A DNA stretch of 64,000 bases, taken from assembly GCA_030141605.1 (NCBI GenBank), contig JAQGDQ010000273.1, positions 55,001-119,000 of the forward strand, written 5' to 3'. Of the stretch, positions 13,001-24,488 are shown piece after piece. Made by a program: the position numbers and the translations under genes. A model generated the notes under the pieces. That model was not told the origin of the DNA. It did no database searches and saw nothing but the letters and a program-made list of their open reading frames with translations. Position 1 is the stretch's first letter. The number at the start of each line of letters is the position of its first letter. The DNA is from Tubiluchus corallicola. Lineage: Eukaryota > Priapulida > Priapulimorpha > Priapulimorphida > Tubiluchidae.

Positions 13001-14068
13001 AGTGATAAAATGGCAATTGACATTCTAAGGTCTATTACAGCATAGTCATACACTTTTAACAATATCGGGTGTTTAAAAGTATAAAATAAACACATAATAA
13101 AAGAAAGAGAGGGGTAAAACTGTGGCTTGTCCAAATTTTAATTAATCACGATCAATAATCGACAAACAAAAGGCGTTAAAACGTCCCAAGGTTTACGGTC
13201 TTTCCTAAAAGGGCAAAATCGCGTATTTACAAAATCGGACTACTGTTCACTAAGTCTTCACTAAGTCACTACAGTGCACTAAGAGTAAGGTATTATTTTA
13301 GATCCATTTCAAAGATTTCCAGAAAGCTCTAGCCCACTTCTGATACTATTGCCCCGCTGCCTTCGGACTCCCAGGAACAATGAAGGAAATCTAAGGTTCA
13401 CGAAGAGTTCATTGCAGGAATAAAAGTTGTATCAGCCAGAAGCACCTGAATTAGTCATTATTGTTAAATGATAATATACAACTTTGTCAAAAAACAAACT
13501 TAAAATAATAAACTAAAAGTAATATAATGCCATGAGCACTTTGTGAGAAGTCGTGCATTAAATACATCCACTACAGTCCTTTCTTGGGCTCAGGTCAAAT
13601 TACAACTTCTGTATTTGACAGATAGATTAACATTTCAGCTCAGACTAAATATCATTAATTTCTCATGAGAATCAATAGTAATTTCTTGTCAGTTACATAG
13701 TTACAGCACAGAGACAGCGAATCTATCGACTTGATGTAAATGAAGGTTATTTACATGAAAGCAATGATTAACTGAGAGCTTTGTCTAAGAATGATATCAT
13801 GTAATTATTTTTTGACTTTTAACGGAAACTAGACCTGGCATCCGTGAAAGCTCAAGGCAGGTGATACAAAGGATGCATGCTATTAACAGACACTGCTATA
13901 TGTGACCAATTATATGAGTCTATATTAAATTTATTATTTTGATAAGCAAGTAACTTTTAAGTTATTAGGGTAGTAGCGGTGTCCACCCATTTATGCACAA
14001 GCAACACGAATAAAAGCATTTGTTTATTTTCGTGCTGTTTATGCAGAACAAATTTTATTACTAAAGCT

Positions 14069-14155
<87 letters not shown>

Positions 14156-17100
14156 CTCTATCTCTCTCTCTCTATCCCTCCTTCCATCTCTATTTTGCCT
14201 TCTTCTTTCTGGCTCTCTGTTAAACTATTTCTCTGTAAATAAATGAACAAATGAAGTATGAATAAATGAATGGGTGCAAGTGAAAATGACTGAATGTGTA
14301 AGCCGGTTAGACAGTGGCTGAGTCATTAAGTGAGTGAATGAATGAACAAATGAAGAAATAATTAAGTGAGTGAGTAAGCGAGCTAGTGAACGAGTGAGTA
14401 ATATTACACAATGTGAAGGAATGAACAATATTACAAAGTTATCTAATACAACACAGAGTATTTCAAAAACATGATTTTTCCAGGACTGAAACGCCCCTGC
14501 CAAACTGCCTATAACTGTCTATACCGACGTGAGACTGTATATGAAAGAAAGTAGTAAGCACTTTTACTCCACGTGCATAGAATTATACTTGTCAGCGTTT
14601 TGCAACTACCAAAAAAATATAATTCGACGCAAGTTTTCAGACGACGTCAGCTGACATGTTATGTAAAATGTGCTTTTCACATTTTACTTCAAGGATAACA
14701 CTTTCTCAAGTGTTTTTACCGAAGAGCAGCAACTGTACACTAAGGGAGCAACACTTTCTTCAGAATCTCTCGTTGTCTTGAAGGTTGGAAAATGCGGCAC
14801 GAAAAAGCTCAAAATTCAAATAATTTGATTGCATGAGTTGTTTGTTTGCAATATGGTTTCCTTTGCTGCAACACTGTAACGAAGAAATTGATATGCAAAC
14901 ACCACTAGGTACTTTTGCATGCCAATGCATAAAGGTTATACATAAATTTAATGCCTCAGTCGTTCTTTCGCAAACTAATATTTTCTTTACAGACCGAATA
15001 TTTGCTGTTCACTTTCAAATCATAAATTTATACAGCTCATGTTTTTCCATTGGACACATCGTTTTCCATTTCAAAGTCACCTTTTGCAATAATTATTATT
15101 ATAGCTTGGGTAAAATCAGTACTCAAGCAGTTACTGTACGCAAATTTAGCCAAAATGAAAACCGAAAATAACAATGTTGATATTTTCATCCTATAAACCG
15201 TTTCTTAGCCTTGTTCACGTGTTTAATATTTTGGTCCAGGTACTCGACTCAAATCGATACTTTTCTGGATGTTGTTGTTGTTATTATTGGAGGGGATGAC
15301 CTTCTAAGGCTCCTCCAACTTGCAAAGAATCGTTATGGAACTTCGCACTGTTATACTGGAAGAAATTTTGCATCGAGTGGCGGAGTCCGATTTGAGATCC
15401 GCGATTTTGAATTCAAGATATCGGCGATAGTAGCATTTTCAAAAAAGCGCTAGACTCGGGTTTGTAACAGATCGTCATGAAACTTTATAGGAATATTATT
15501 AGAACGAATTCTGCATCAACTGACAGGGTCCGATTTCTGCCGTTTTTAATTCAACATTGCGGCGACCACAATGTTTTCAAAAAGATAAAGACTCTGCCAA
15601 TGCGTAATGAATTGTCATGAAATTTTATAGGAATATACTAGAATAAGCTTCGCATCAATTGACAGAGTCGAGTTCTCGATATGCCATCTTGAATTCAAGG
15701 TGACAGCATTGACGTTACTTTCTAAGAAACATAAAAACAAAAATCAGTGAACGAAAAAAACTAGAACAAATTTCACATCTATTGTCGGAGCCAGATTTTT
15801 GATCCAGAATCTCAAGTTCACTGAGTCTATGGACCGTTCGAGTTAGACTTGTACATACAGCTCAATACTACAACTAATATGCAGCACTTATTATAAAGAT
15901 GGTTATGTCGGGACTGGAACCTATCTCATTGAAACACCAGACTAAGATGGGACATTGGACTGGCGGGTTGTCACAGCCGCTTCTATGTGCACATTCTCAA
16001 TGAGGTAAATATCCACGGGCCGTAGGACAATTTAAACTACTAAGAAATTGGGAATAGTGGAGGAAGAATGTGCATTATAAACATATTAGGTATGATAATG
16101 GTATGCACTCGTTGTTTAGTATGAAAATTGTGTGGAAGAGTATGTCATCATGCCCTTATACATTGCAAGGTATAGGTTAGTCCCGTTGAGCCTAATATAA
16201 CCAACCTAATGGCATTATTACTAGTAGCACTTCATGTGCTTATTTTATACAATGAACGACAAGAGCAGTGCCTGAAGCATTGCTGTTATTCTACATGGGA
16301 AACATTTTTACCTACGCAGCCTTTCATTAACGTGTAAATGACCGTAACAAAGGAGTGCTTTTTATGATTTGTAAATCCGTATCAGGTAATAAACTGACTT
16401 CTCTGCTTCAGTCGTAGGCATGGCAAAATGGGTTAATGTCGTACAATGAGTTTCAGTCCTTACTAAACTTACAAAATAGCTTGGACGCTTTTTCTTCTCC
16501 TTTATTAATAAAATATATATATATATATACTACTTTGCAATTTTTAGTAAGGACACCTTCGACAGTAGCCCATTTTACCCATGTATAACTGAAGAAACAT
16601 TCTGTCATATGCCTAATAATGGTTTGAAAATATTTCTTCCTTTGTGCATTTGTTTATTGCTCGTTCCTTCGTTCTTTTCTTCATTCGTGTATCCTTTTCC
16701 TTTTACTCATTATTTCATTTAGTTATATAGCCTTATATATTTCCTCATTTACTTCTTTTTGTTTGTTGACTGAATTTCATTCATCCGTTTACTTGTTTGT
16801 TAGCTCGCTTGATGCTGTTAGTTTGCTTAATCACTTTTGCTGCCTTTTTTGTCTGGTTTCGATTTATTTTTCCTTTTTGTTTTGTTTGTTTATTTATTAA
16901 TTCATTCGTGTGTGCATTAATTGTACATTCGATTCTGTTGCAAAGGCTGATTGCAAATGATAATCTTTTTGTTCTATACGTTTCCTGGTTGAAGGGGTTC
17001 TAGCTTTTAATACTACTTTTCTCAAATGATGGCTTCACGTACTATGCACAATGTGTACGCCGAAATGTTTACAGGAACTGTGCACCTTTCGGAAGAATCC

Positions 17101-19824
17101 TATCACACCTCACTCGACTAAAGCCTGTGTTGCGTGGCAGTAATTCAGTGCTAATAGGTACCAATTAACATTTTAATAACAGTTAATTGAGTCCGACTCT
17201 GGGGACAAAGTCTTATCACATCCCACACGAATAAACGCTAATGTTACAGTGGCAGTAATGCGGTGCTAATAGATACCAATTAACGTTTTATTACCAATTA
17301 ATTGATTTCGATCCCGGTAGGTCAAAATTGATAACGAGCCTCTCAATATTAACCTAAACCACGTACAACCCTATTTATCCCCTTAGTTTACCAGTTTAGG
17401 CTCCACAATAATAGCATTCTCCTGAACAATCTTATGCCCGCGCCAGGCTCATTTCCGATAGTCAGTTTGTGTAGTAATATTATTCTATAACTTCTAAGCC
17501 AGCCAGCCATAATGCCAGAAAAGAGGTAACGGTAGCATAGCATAAATAGTTATAATTACAATTTATTAAATTTATCGTTCTTTTTGGTATCGGTAATTCA
17601 GCAAGTAATTGAATTACAGTTCAGTACAAGAATACAACCAAAATATCATTTGGTTAGAATTCGCATTATGATCAAACAAATTAATGTACTAACATGAATA
17701 GTAGGTTTCTGAAAAATCACCTTAAAAATTATATTACTTTATGGCATTTTTATGCGTATATCGTACTCGCGTTAAAAGGAATTTTTGTTTGTTTTCATTT
17801 TAAATCTCTTGCAATACTGTTCCGACCGCGCCATTACGTTACATCGAATACGCACAACATAAATCAGAGGAAGAAAAGGAAATGTTAATGTCCCAAAAAA
17901 AACTTTCCATGTACAGTTATATTAATTAGCATTTCGCTTACCTGCTTGAAAGACTTATGTAACAAATAAAGAAAATTGATTGTTAATTATTTAAAATGTT
18001 TTCACCAATTGGAAAAATGTCGGTGACTCACTTCCAAGATGCATCACTCGATCGCTAATCAAAAACGTATTTTTAATCTTATTGACAAGATATAGCAATT
18101 TATAATTTTACGTATTTAGTGGCGTGTGGGCTACAGATGCTCTGATTATTTTTTTCAAACTTTACTCAGTGTTATCTAAACTTATTTAAAATGACTCATC
18201 GTCAAAATAGCTGCGTCTAACGGTCAGCGCGGGAGTTTAAATTTAAATGTTTTATACGGCCTTACTGCCGACGCAAGCCTTATATGCAATAACGAAGTAC
18301 GTAAGTGGTATAAAATTTCAAGGCGAATTTTTTAAGCTTCATGTAAGTGGAGGGATTTCTTGTGCTAGCACTTTATCCATGATAACAATAAAACGACGAA
18401 AACGTATTTCCCTCTACGGTGAAAGCTAAGTAGGAGCTTCTAGCTCTTACCTTTTAAAAAACTTCCGAAGGAGTGTCCGCATCCCAAGACCGACAAGCAA
18501 TCAATCGATCATTCTGTTTGGTATCCTCCCCTTATGTGATTTCGATCATGTGATTCACTACGCCGTGATGGTATGTCTTGATCAAGTCCGCACACTTTGA
18601 CCTGTCCGTTTTTCTGTCTACCTAAGATTAGGCCTACCGAGTGTTAACATCATAATGTTAGTGATCCGCCTGCAGACCATAATTTTACTGCTATCAACTT
18701 TTGATCACCTAACTATCAAATACTGTACCGCTAATGATTTTTAAACGAATTTTTCATGCTTACACAGCCGAACTTCGCCTCCTGCACACAGACCTCCTGC
18801 CTTCTCGTCTGCGGATGTTTTAATATTTAAGTCGACTCAGTTTAAGATCAGGAATTTTAATTTCCAAATATTTGTCACCCATTATTAGAGTTACTAGAGA
18901 TGGTCACCTATATTTAGTATAAACGTGAGAGAAGCTGAGTGAGTCAGTTCATTGTCATTGAATTATTGTTATAATTTGTCGTTATTCATTTAATAATTCA
19001 TTATTTGAATAATTGTCGATTTCGAAATTAGAACATAACACTAATACAAGTTGAAAACAGTAAAAAAAACCGTCTCACACAAAATTTGCCTGCACACTGT
19101 AACTTTTGTATGAAGCACACTATGCCATTGTTAACTTCAGTACACAATTATTACATAACACGTGTATCAAACCATTTCATTTTACTAGTATGACCTGGTT
19201 TTGTCTAATACAAACTGTTATACCAAGTCCATTCACGAGAGCTGGATGACTTCGTCTGAGACAAAACAGATTTTTTTTCGTTTTTTCGAAAATAAAGATA
19301 GCTGGACTTTTTGCAGGATCATGTGTCGCTGGGGTGGTAGGACACAAGATGCCGAGATACTGCTTATTCGGTGATACGGTAAACACTGCCTCGCGGATGG
19401 AGACGACAGGTGAAGGTGAGTAAATCAGTTTGAGTTTTTAATATAGATTTCATGTACATGTACTTTTACTGCTCTTAAGTTAAAGATTTCAAGATCAAAG
19501 TTATTTAAAATACTACAATCTGATAGTGTTTCTAAAGTAAAATAAATTTTAATTTATAACCTTGTAATCGTATTACCGATAAAAAGAAATAAAAATGCTG
19601 AACTTTGAAAAGAAAATTATTGCCAAAAAGCAGCACATTGCAGCATGCATGCCCTAGTATCAAAAATTAATGGGCTTTCCAAACAAAGCAAAATGTACTT
19701 CACTATTGTTGTTGTGTAAATTATACTTTCTTACACAGAACTATCCCCAGGGCCTAGAATGACTAGACGTTTTCCCATGCTAGTCAGCAGAACATTTATA
19801 CGGTTAAATCTCTCTCTCTCTCTT

Positions 19825-19864
<40 letters not shown>

Positions 19865-22102
19865 CTCGTCTCACTGCCTCTGTTTTTCTCTTTTTTCTCT
19901 CGTTCTCTTAATTCGCAATTTTTTGGATTCTACTATGATGCCAGTGCAAGAGCAATAACTACTAACTTGGGACTAATAAATTTTGAGTATTACTTCGTAA
20001 GTGCACTTACAGCTTGTATACTTAGTCTAGGTTTAACAATTGTGAAAACTGTATCTGTAAAAGTATTATCAGTAGCGACGCAAGGTTTACCTCCGACATT
20101 AGAAGTATGTGGTGTAAGATTTAGTAAGACAGTAATCATAGCCTAAATCTATAGCATCTACATATAGGGTGATTTACGTTTTTAGCGCCCATGCTTGGAT
20201 ATGTTTGTTATTTATTATCGCTAGTGAAAATTGTAATTTTTATGCATTTATTTATTTTGCAATTTTTGTGTGAATTTAGTGTAATTATTGTTTGTTTGGT
20301 ATTTGATATAAACATTATGTTTGAAATAAACGTCAAATCTCTCTCTTTATGTCTCGCACTGGCTTTCAATGTACCGCCTTATAACACAGCAGGAAATCAA
20401 CGCTGTAATTAAATCTGTAATTAACACTATTTCTTACATGGGCAGCTCAAAAGATTCACCTTAGTGAAGTCACGTATGAAGTCCTACTGAAGACTGGAGC
20501 GTACATAATGGAACCTCGAGGAGAGGTCTCAATAAAGGTATGTAGGGAGCATTTACCTTAATGGCTATTAAAAATCCAGTCCTGTCTGACTAATTTTCTC
20601 TCCTCTCCATTAAATAGTTCTGTTGTTATGTTCAATGATGTCAGGATGATGTGAAAGACAAGAGTAATAAAGCAATGTAGTTATCTAAGTAGATTTGACA
20701 GAGTATCTGTATATAAACCTTGACAAGCAACTATAATGTCAAAACAGTAATCAGCAAATGCGATCGGCTAGATTTAATTTGCAGTCTAGGAATATTTTTG
20801 CTCTCACGTGAATTAAATGTTATGAGGCTTCTATTTTGTATGCTCACATTTGTTTTGTAAAAAATGTATTAGCATAGTTATTATTTCCCTTTAATTATAT
20901 TTTAAGTCTGATTTACGGGTAGAGTCATTTGCTAAATCCCTGCTAAAAGCTCCTATCACTATCAAATTAATTAAAAAGCATGAAGACACAGTTGACAGAA
21001 AGATCAAGGAAAGCCTTCTGATCTCCTCTTCGAATACTTGTAACAGCGGATGGTCGTTGTAGGTTTATTAGGAAGAAAGCTATTTGAGTAGAAGTTCTTT
21101 GAATTTGGCGTCAATAATTTTAATCTTTGATTATCATGTTTTTGGCTATATATTCTTGAGAAGGAAGTAATGCTGAAATATTGATATAAAAAAGAAAAAA
21201 TACACTAGATTTTACAGCAACAAGCGTGATTATTTATTTATTTACACGGTATAGATCAGAATGAAAATTGCAGGAGCAGTCCAGCTAGTTAAAGGAAAGG
21301 ACTAATCAATTAGCATGCTGGGTTTATTTTACATTATCACTTAAACGTAGAGAAATAAATTGGCAAAAAACTATCTATAAAGCATAAAATTAATTTCTAC
21401 TACTGCTAAATAGAAATTATCAGTCGCGGTGGTAGCCGCCATTCACTTGAAAATTATGGTACAACTGGTGGACTTAGTGACTTATCATAAGCGCATCCTG
21501 GCTTTCCCGTAAGCGCGCACTGCTTAAACTAATTCAGACTTCTGCAGCTTACCTAATTTTCATGCAAAATATCACAAAATTAGCCATCTAATTTTTTGGT
21601 AAAAACTTATCATACTTTTGACGGAAATTGACAGTGCAGTGCTTTTCTTCAATTGACGAACGACCTCATTGGTGGAAAAATGAGCGTTCAAAATAGAAAC
21701 ACGCTAGGATGAAATGATCGTGACTTTAAAGTGATTTTACTAATTACACGGTGCGCTTATCACACTTTTATTACTAAATCTTTCGAACATTTTTCGCGAA
21801 CATCGAAATGTCTAACTTCCCAAAAGGCTTGGCCTTTTGTTTACAGCGGGGAGTGTTCACTTGAAACGATTTGCAATGATCAAAAGAAACGTGACGTTTC
21901 TTCTTTTCTCTGACCGTTTTTCACTTTTTGTTCATTATTCGACTGTAATAGAGAGCCTTTTCGATATCACTAATCAAGAAATCTTGATATAGGCTAGTTT
22001 TGATGAAAAACTAATTTTGTTTTTGTTTCCCAGGGAAAAGGAGTTATGAAGACGTATTGGCTAGTGAGATGTAGCTCTTTTGCTGTAGATAATAAGAAAT
22101 AG
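9388..22102 (+). CDS. NIT-domain membrane guanylate cyclase, partial (3' five exons)
   Basis: Converts GTP to cGMP at the membrane. The five exons give 373 visible residues: the C-terminal half of a nitrate/nitrite-sensing (NIT) extracellular domain (to about residue 105, with a GSWWFDNMT block), one transmembrane helix (about 109-130), an HNOBA-type coiled linker ending LLYQMLP, then the class III cyclase domain. Visible active-site features are the first metal Asp in YFSDIVGFT, the second in ETIGDAY, the guanine-selecting Glu of KVET and Cys of PRYCLFGD, and the catalytic Asn/Arg of NTASRME. There is no kinase-homology domain, which fits the NIT-GC family. Members in marine annelids have been linked to nitric oxide signalling, so a gas- or nitrate-sensing role is inference. 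The N-terminus is not visible: exon 1 here begins with two bases of a codon, and I found no convincing upstream exon in 1-9387. Confidence 0.9.
11844..12002 (+). CDS. Guanylate cyclase exon B ([11 protein letters not shown] block)
   Basis: The acceptor ACACAG precedes 11844; the exon completes Gly of ETIGD and encodes [14 protein letters not shown] to VRIGVHSG, including the second metal-binding Asp. It ends CATTCAG before donor GTACTC, phase 1. Confidence 0.92.
12108..12190 (+). repeat. Possible tRNA-derived SINE-like block
   Basis: Contains GCTACCCGGAAAGG...GGTTTTGGGTTCAAGTC, which loosely resembles a tRNA B box. A related block (TGCCCGGAAAGCAAAAGG...CTTCGAATTCC) lies at 12645-12715. No clover-leaf can be drawn, so neither is called a tRNA gene. 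Confidence 0.25.
14072..14173. repeat. (TC)n microsatellite in a cyclase intron
   Basis: About 45 TC units, interrupted near 14151-14162, inside the 7.3-kb intron 12003-19316. The frames across it encode only Ser/Leu repeats. Confidence 0.95.
15318..15820. repeat. Degenerate tandem repeat, about 4 units of about 130 bp
   Basis: A block recurs at about 15325, 15470, 15610 and 15760: (A)TCGTYATGRAACTTTATAGG, then TAGAACRAATTYTGCATC, then a GACAGRGTC motif, then TTGAATTCAA and TTTTCAAAAA. Units are about 125-145 bp and well diverged. It lies in the cyclase intron and no protein is recognised. Confidence 0.6.
17099..17320. repeat. Two-unit direct repeat, about 113 bp each
   Basis: Both units hold TCACACCTCACTCGA/TCACATCCCACACGA, then GTGGCAGTAATNCRGTGCTA, then ATTAACRTTTTAATWAC and AGTTAATTGA-like sequence. 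Intronic. Confidence 0.6.
17895..18385. repeat. Interspersed repeat copy B (uninterrupted)
   Basis: Colinear with repeat copy A at 2429-3384 but without the retrotransposon insert; the pair defines the empty and filled site. It lies in the cyclase intron. Confidence 0.6.
19317..19415 (+). CDS. Guanylate cyclase exon C (CVAGVVG to [11 protein letters not shown])
   Basis: Acceptor TTTTTGCAG, 99 bp, phase 1 on both sides, donor GTGAGT. It encodes [20 protein letters not shown] and VNTASRME, carrying the guanine-recognising Cys and the Asn/Arg that stabilise the transition state. Confidence 0.95.
19808..19900. repeat. (TC)n microsatellite with a shared 3' flank
   Basis: A TC run (19808-19869) followed by TCTCACTGCCTCTGTTTTTC. 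The same unique flank follows the TC run at 24449-24530, so both are probably tails of one repeat family. Confidence 0.75.
20446..20537 (+). CDS. Guanylate cyclase exon D ([14 protein letters not shown])
   Basis: Acceptor ATGGGCAG, donor GTATGT. Enters in phase 1 and leaves in phase 0. Encodes [20 protein letters not shown] to RGEVSIK, the last core strand and helix of the cyclase fold. Confidence 0.93.
22034..22102 (+). CDS. Guanylate cyclase last exon
   Basis: Acceptor TTGTTTCCCAG. Encodes [11 protein letters not shown], the usual end of the cyclase domain, plus an 11-residue tail ([11 protein letters not shown]) and TAG at 22100-22102. The tail is short, with no C-terminal extension. Confidence 0.93.
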   Translation, partial: GKGVMKTYWLVRCSSFAVDNKK

Positions 22103-22220
22103 TGACGAGCATACCACAGTTATTCTTCAGAGAGTTCATATGGCTCTGTAAAAGGAACAGGTTTTAGGTTTACAGGATCACGTATCTGCGTGTTATTGTT
22201 GTTCTGCATTTTTGTTGCTC

Positions 22221-22226
22221 AATAAA
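22221..22226 (+). terminator. Candidate polyadenylation signal of the cyclase gene
   Basis: AATAAA 119 bp after the stop, followed by a GT-rich stretch (TTATTTTGTAAATG). It is the first AATAAA after the gene. Confidence 0.55.
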
Positions 22227-23967
22227 CGTTATTTTGTAAATGTTATACTGTAGCAAATCTTAACTCATTTACCATAGTGATTACAACATGCCATTGTCAT
22301 AACACACTCGTTTGGCTGTTATTTTTACATGTGAAAGTTACTACTTCGTCGATATCGCTCCAATGAGTTTTTGCGTGTTATAACTAGGCGTATATATGTG
22401 TAGGCCTATATATTTTTTGACATGACAGTACATTATAATGCTCTAGTTGTCATACTGAATAATAGTGATAGATTAGCTGAGTTTATCTGTGAAGAATAAA
22501 CTTTACGCGTATACAGTTGTTGCTTACGTTGTGTTTTTAGAATTTCTGTTATGTAACTGTATACGTACGCGATATATATTTCATTACATTACGAGTCCAT
22601 TAAAGGAGTGCGCCAATGGATAATTTACTTAACTTGCATTTGGTTAACTTTCGATAGATGCTTTCTATGATAAATTTTTGAATGTAATAAATTCGTTAAA
22701 GCGTCTGATTGATTGATGACTTGAATAAATAATTGAGAAGAACGATGAATAAAAAACAAAAAGTAAACGATATCGGTCGTCTAAATTTATAGTGATAATT
22801 TTAATTCTAAAAGCTGCATTTTGGAAAAAATGTACGTAAACTTCTCCTTGGTAGCTCTTATATTTGAAATCAAATTCTTACCATGTGAGTCATTTACCAA
22901 AAGCAGTACAGTTTCAGGCTATATACTAGCTCAGGAAGTGAAAGATCCTGGTTCGAAGAGTGTAACTAACTTAGAGATTTTGCTATCTTTGGCAAATGAA
23001 ATGAACCCATAAGTAAACACGAGGAAGGGCAATGAACTGAGCAGGAGCAAAGCCATACTGAAACACAAATGCTGACAAAAATTTCTTTCAACAAAAGAAC
23101 AAAGCAAGAAGACTATGAAACTCACAAAGATTCATTCAACCTGGCTTCTACGTGATTCTCTCCACGTGGTCAGGTGCGCTGCCATTGTGATTACAGAAAT
23201 TAAGCTAGGACTGCTATCCATTTTTATTTAGAAAAATGTTATGAATGTTCGAAGCACTACGTGGGAACTGCGTACACCATTAACCATTGACCATAGGCGG
23301 GTGGGCAGCATTAGTATTGGATGGCCTAGCAGTCAGGCGGCGCTGCTCGAACTCTTTAACTGAGGTCACCGTTCACCAAACCGTTGTCCAAACTCTGTCC
23401 AAGTGTCTACACTGCAAGTTTCATGACCCTGGCCTTCTGTGTTTCCGATGTAATGTAAATAAAAAGTGGATGCCCAAGAAAAACATAAACAATAACAATA
23501 ATAAGAAGTCACTGTATGGGTTCTCTTCGATCCGCGTTGGTCGCGAATAAAAATTACACCTGTTAAATTGAGTTCCTGTTTTCCCACTACTCCACAAGGA
23601 GCCCTGTTTTGAGGCTGCTTAAGCCTTGTGCAATGACCTTTACAGCACTACTTCAAAAAAGTTGTGAAATTGCAAAATACCTATATTCATGTTTGCGCTA
23701 AATCGATAGACGTCTATGATCGTAGTGATTGCTAATTAATTCCTAATGAACCTGTAGTCAACACTATTAGGAACTACAATCTCCTAATATATATTGGGCT
23801 TCATTGCTGTTTCTACACTAGAATAGTTTGAGTTTGCTTAGGTTGAATAAATTAGCTTAAAACTCAATAATGAACATTTCAGCAAGCCAAAATGGTGATC
23901 TGTAATTACTAGAATGATGCAGCTAAGCATAAATAATTTTATTACTACTTAATTGCGCAGTTATGTA

Positions 23968-23973
23968 TTTATT
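23968..23973 (-). terminator. Candidate polyadenylation signal of the GRL gene
   Basis: AATAAA on the minus strand (TTTATT as printed), about 155 bp past the GRL stop codon at 24127-24129. A second AATAAA lies at 23938-23943. The 22227-23930 interval between the two convergent genes shows no further gene. Confidence 0.5.
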
Positions 23974-24126
23974 TGTCGGCAAGGTGTGCCCAACGAAAGC
24001 TCTTCTGCCCCAAATAGCACACCGGAAATGACATTATACGATCAGATATCGTCTACCATGAGCGATAAATTCTTTACCGTACGATAAGATATTATTAGTT
24101 GCTCTGATATCATTCAAACTAAAGTT

Positions 24127-24243
24127 TTATCCTTTTGTAAGATTAGTCATTTGTCCTAAGACGTTTTTAATGTCTTCAGCAGTGCCACCTTGTGGTCGAA
24201 ATTGTAGTAATAAAACAATGTATGTTAAAAACAGACCAGCAAT
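24127..24243 (-). CDS. GRL exon 4 (TY-x5-QF and C-terminus)
   Basis: Acceptor CCTTTCAG. Encodes IAGLFLTYIVLLLQF, then a 23-residue hydrophilic tail (RPQGGTAEDIKNVLGQM...) and a TAA at 24127-24129. It contains the diagnostic helix 7 motif. The tail is longer than in most insect Grs, where QF is near the end. Confidence 0.9.
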   Translation of the reverse strand: MAGLFLTYIVLLLQFRPQGGTAEDIKNVLGQMTNLTKG

Positions 24244-24444
24244 CTGAAAGGAAAAGATAAAACCAATTTTTATTTATTTGGCATTTATAATATTTAGTAC
24301 TAATCCTTTTTATTCTGAATCTAATGAGAACAATTTTATAAAAAAATCTGTAAAGTTTAACCATGTCACATTTAAATCACAAAAATACGTGTCCGCTCCA
24401 GGGCTTGAGGAGACTCACTGTCTGTCTGTCTGTCTGTCTCTCTC

Positions 24445-24488
<44 letters not shown>

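Noticed and set aside
13979-14242. 87-codon ORF rich in SLSL
   Set aside because: TC microsatellite translation.
22925-22965. TAGCTCAGG and GGTTCGAAG, resembling tRNA A and B boxes
   Set aside because: The boxes are too close and no acceptor stem pairs; at best a SINE remnant.
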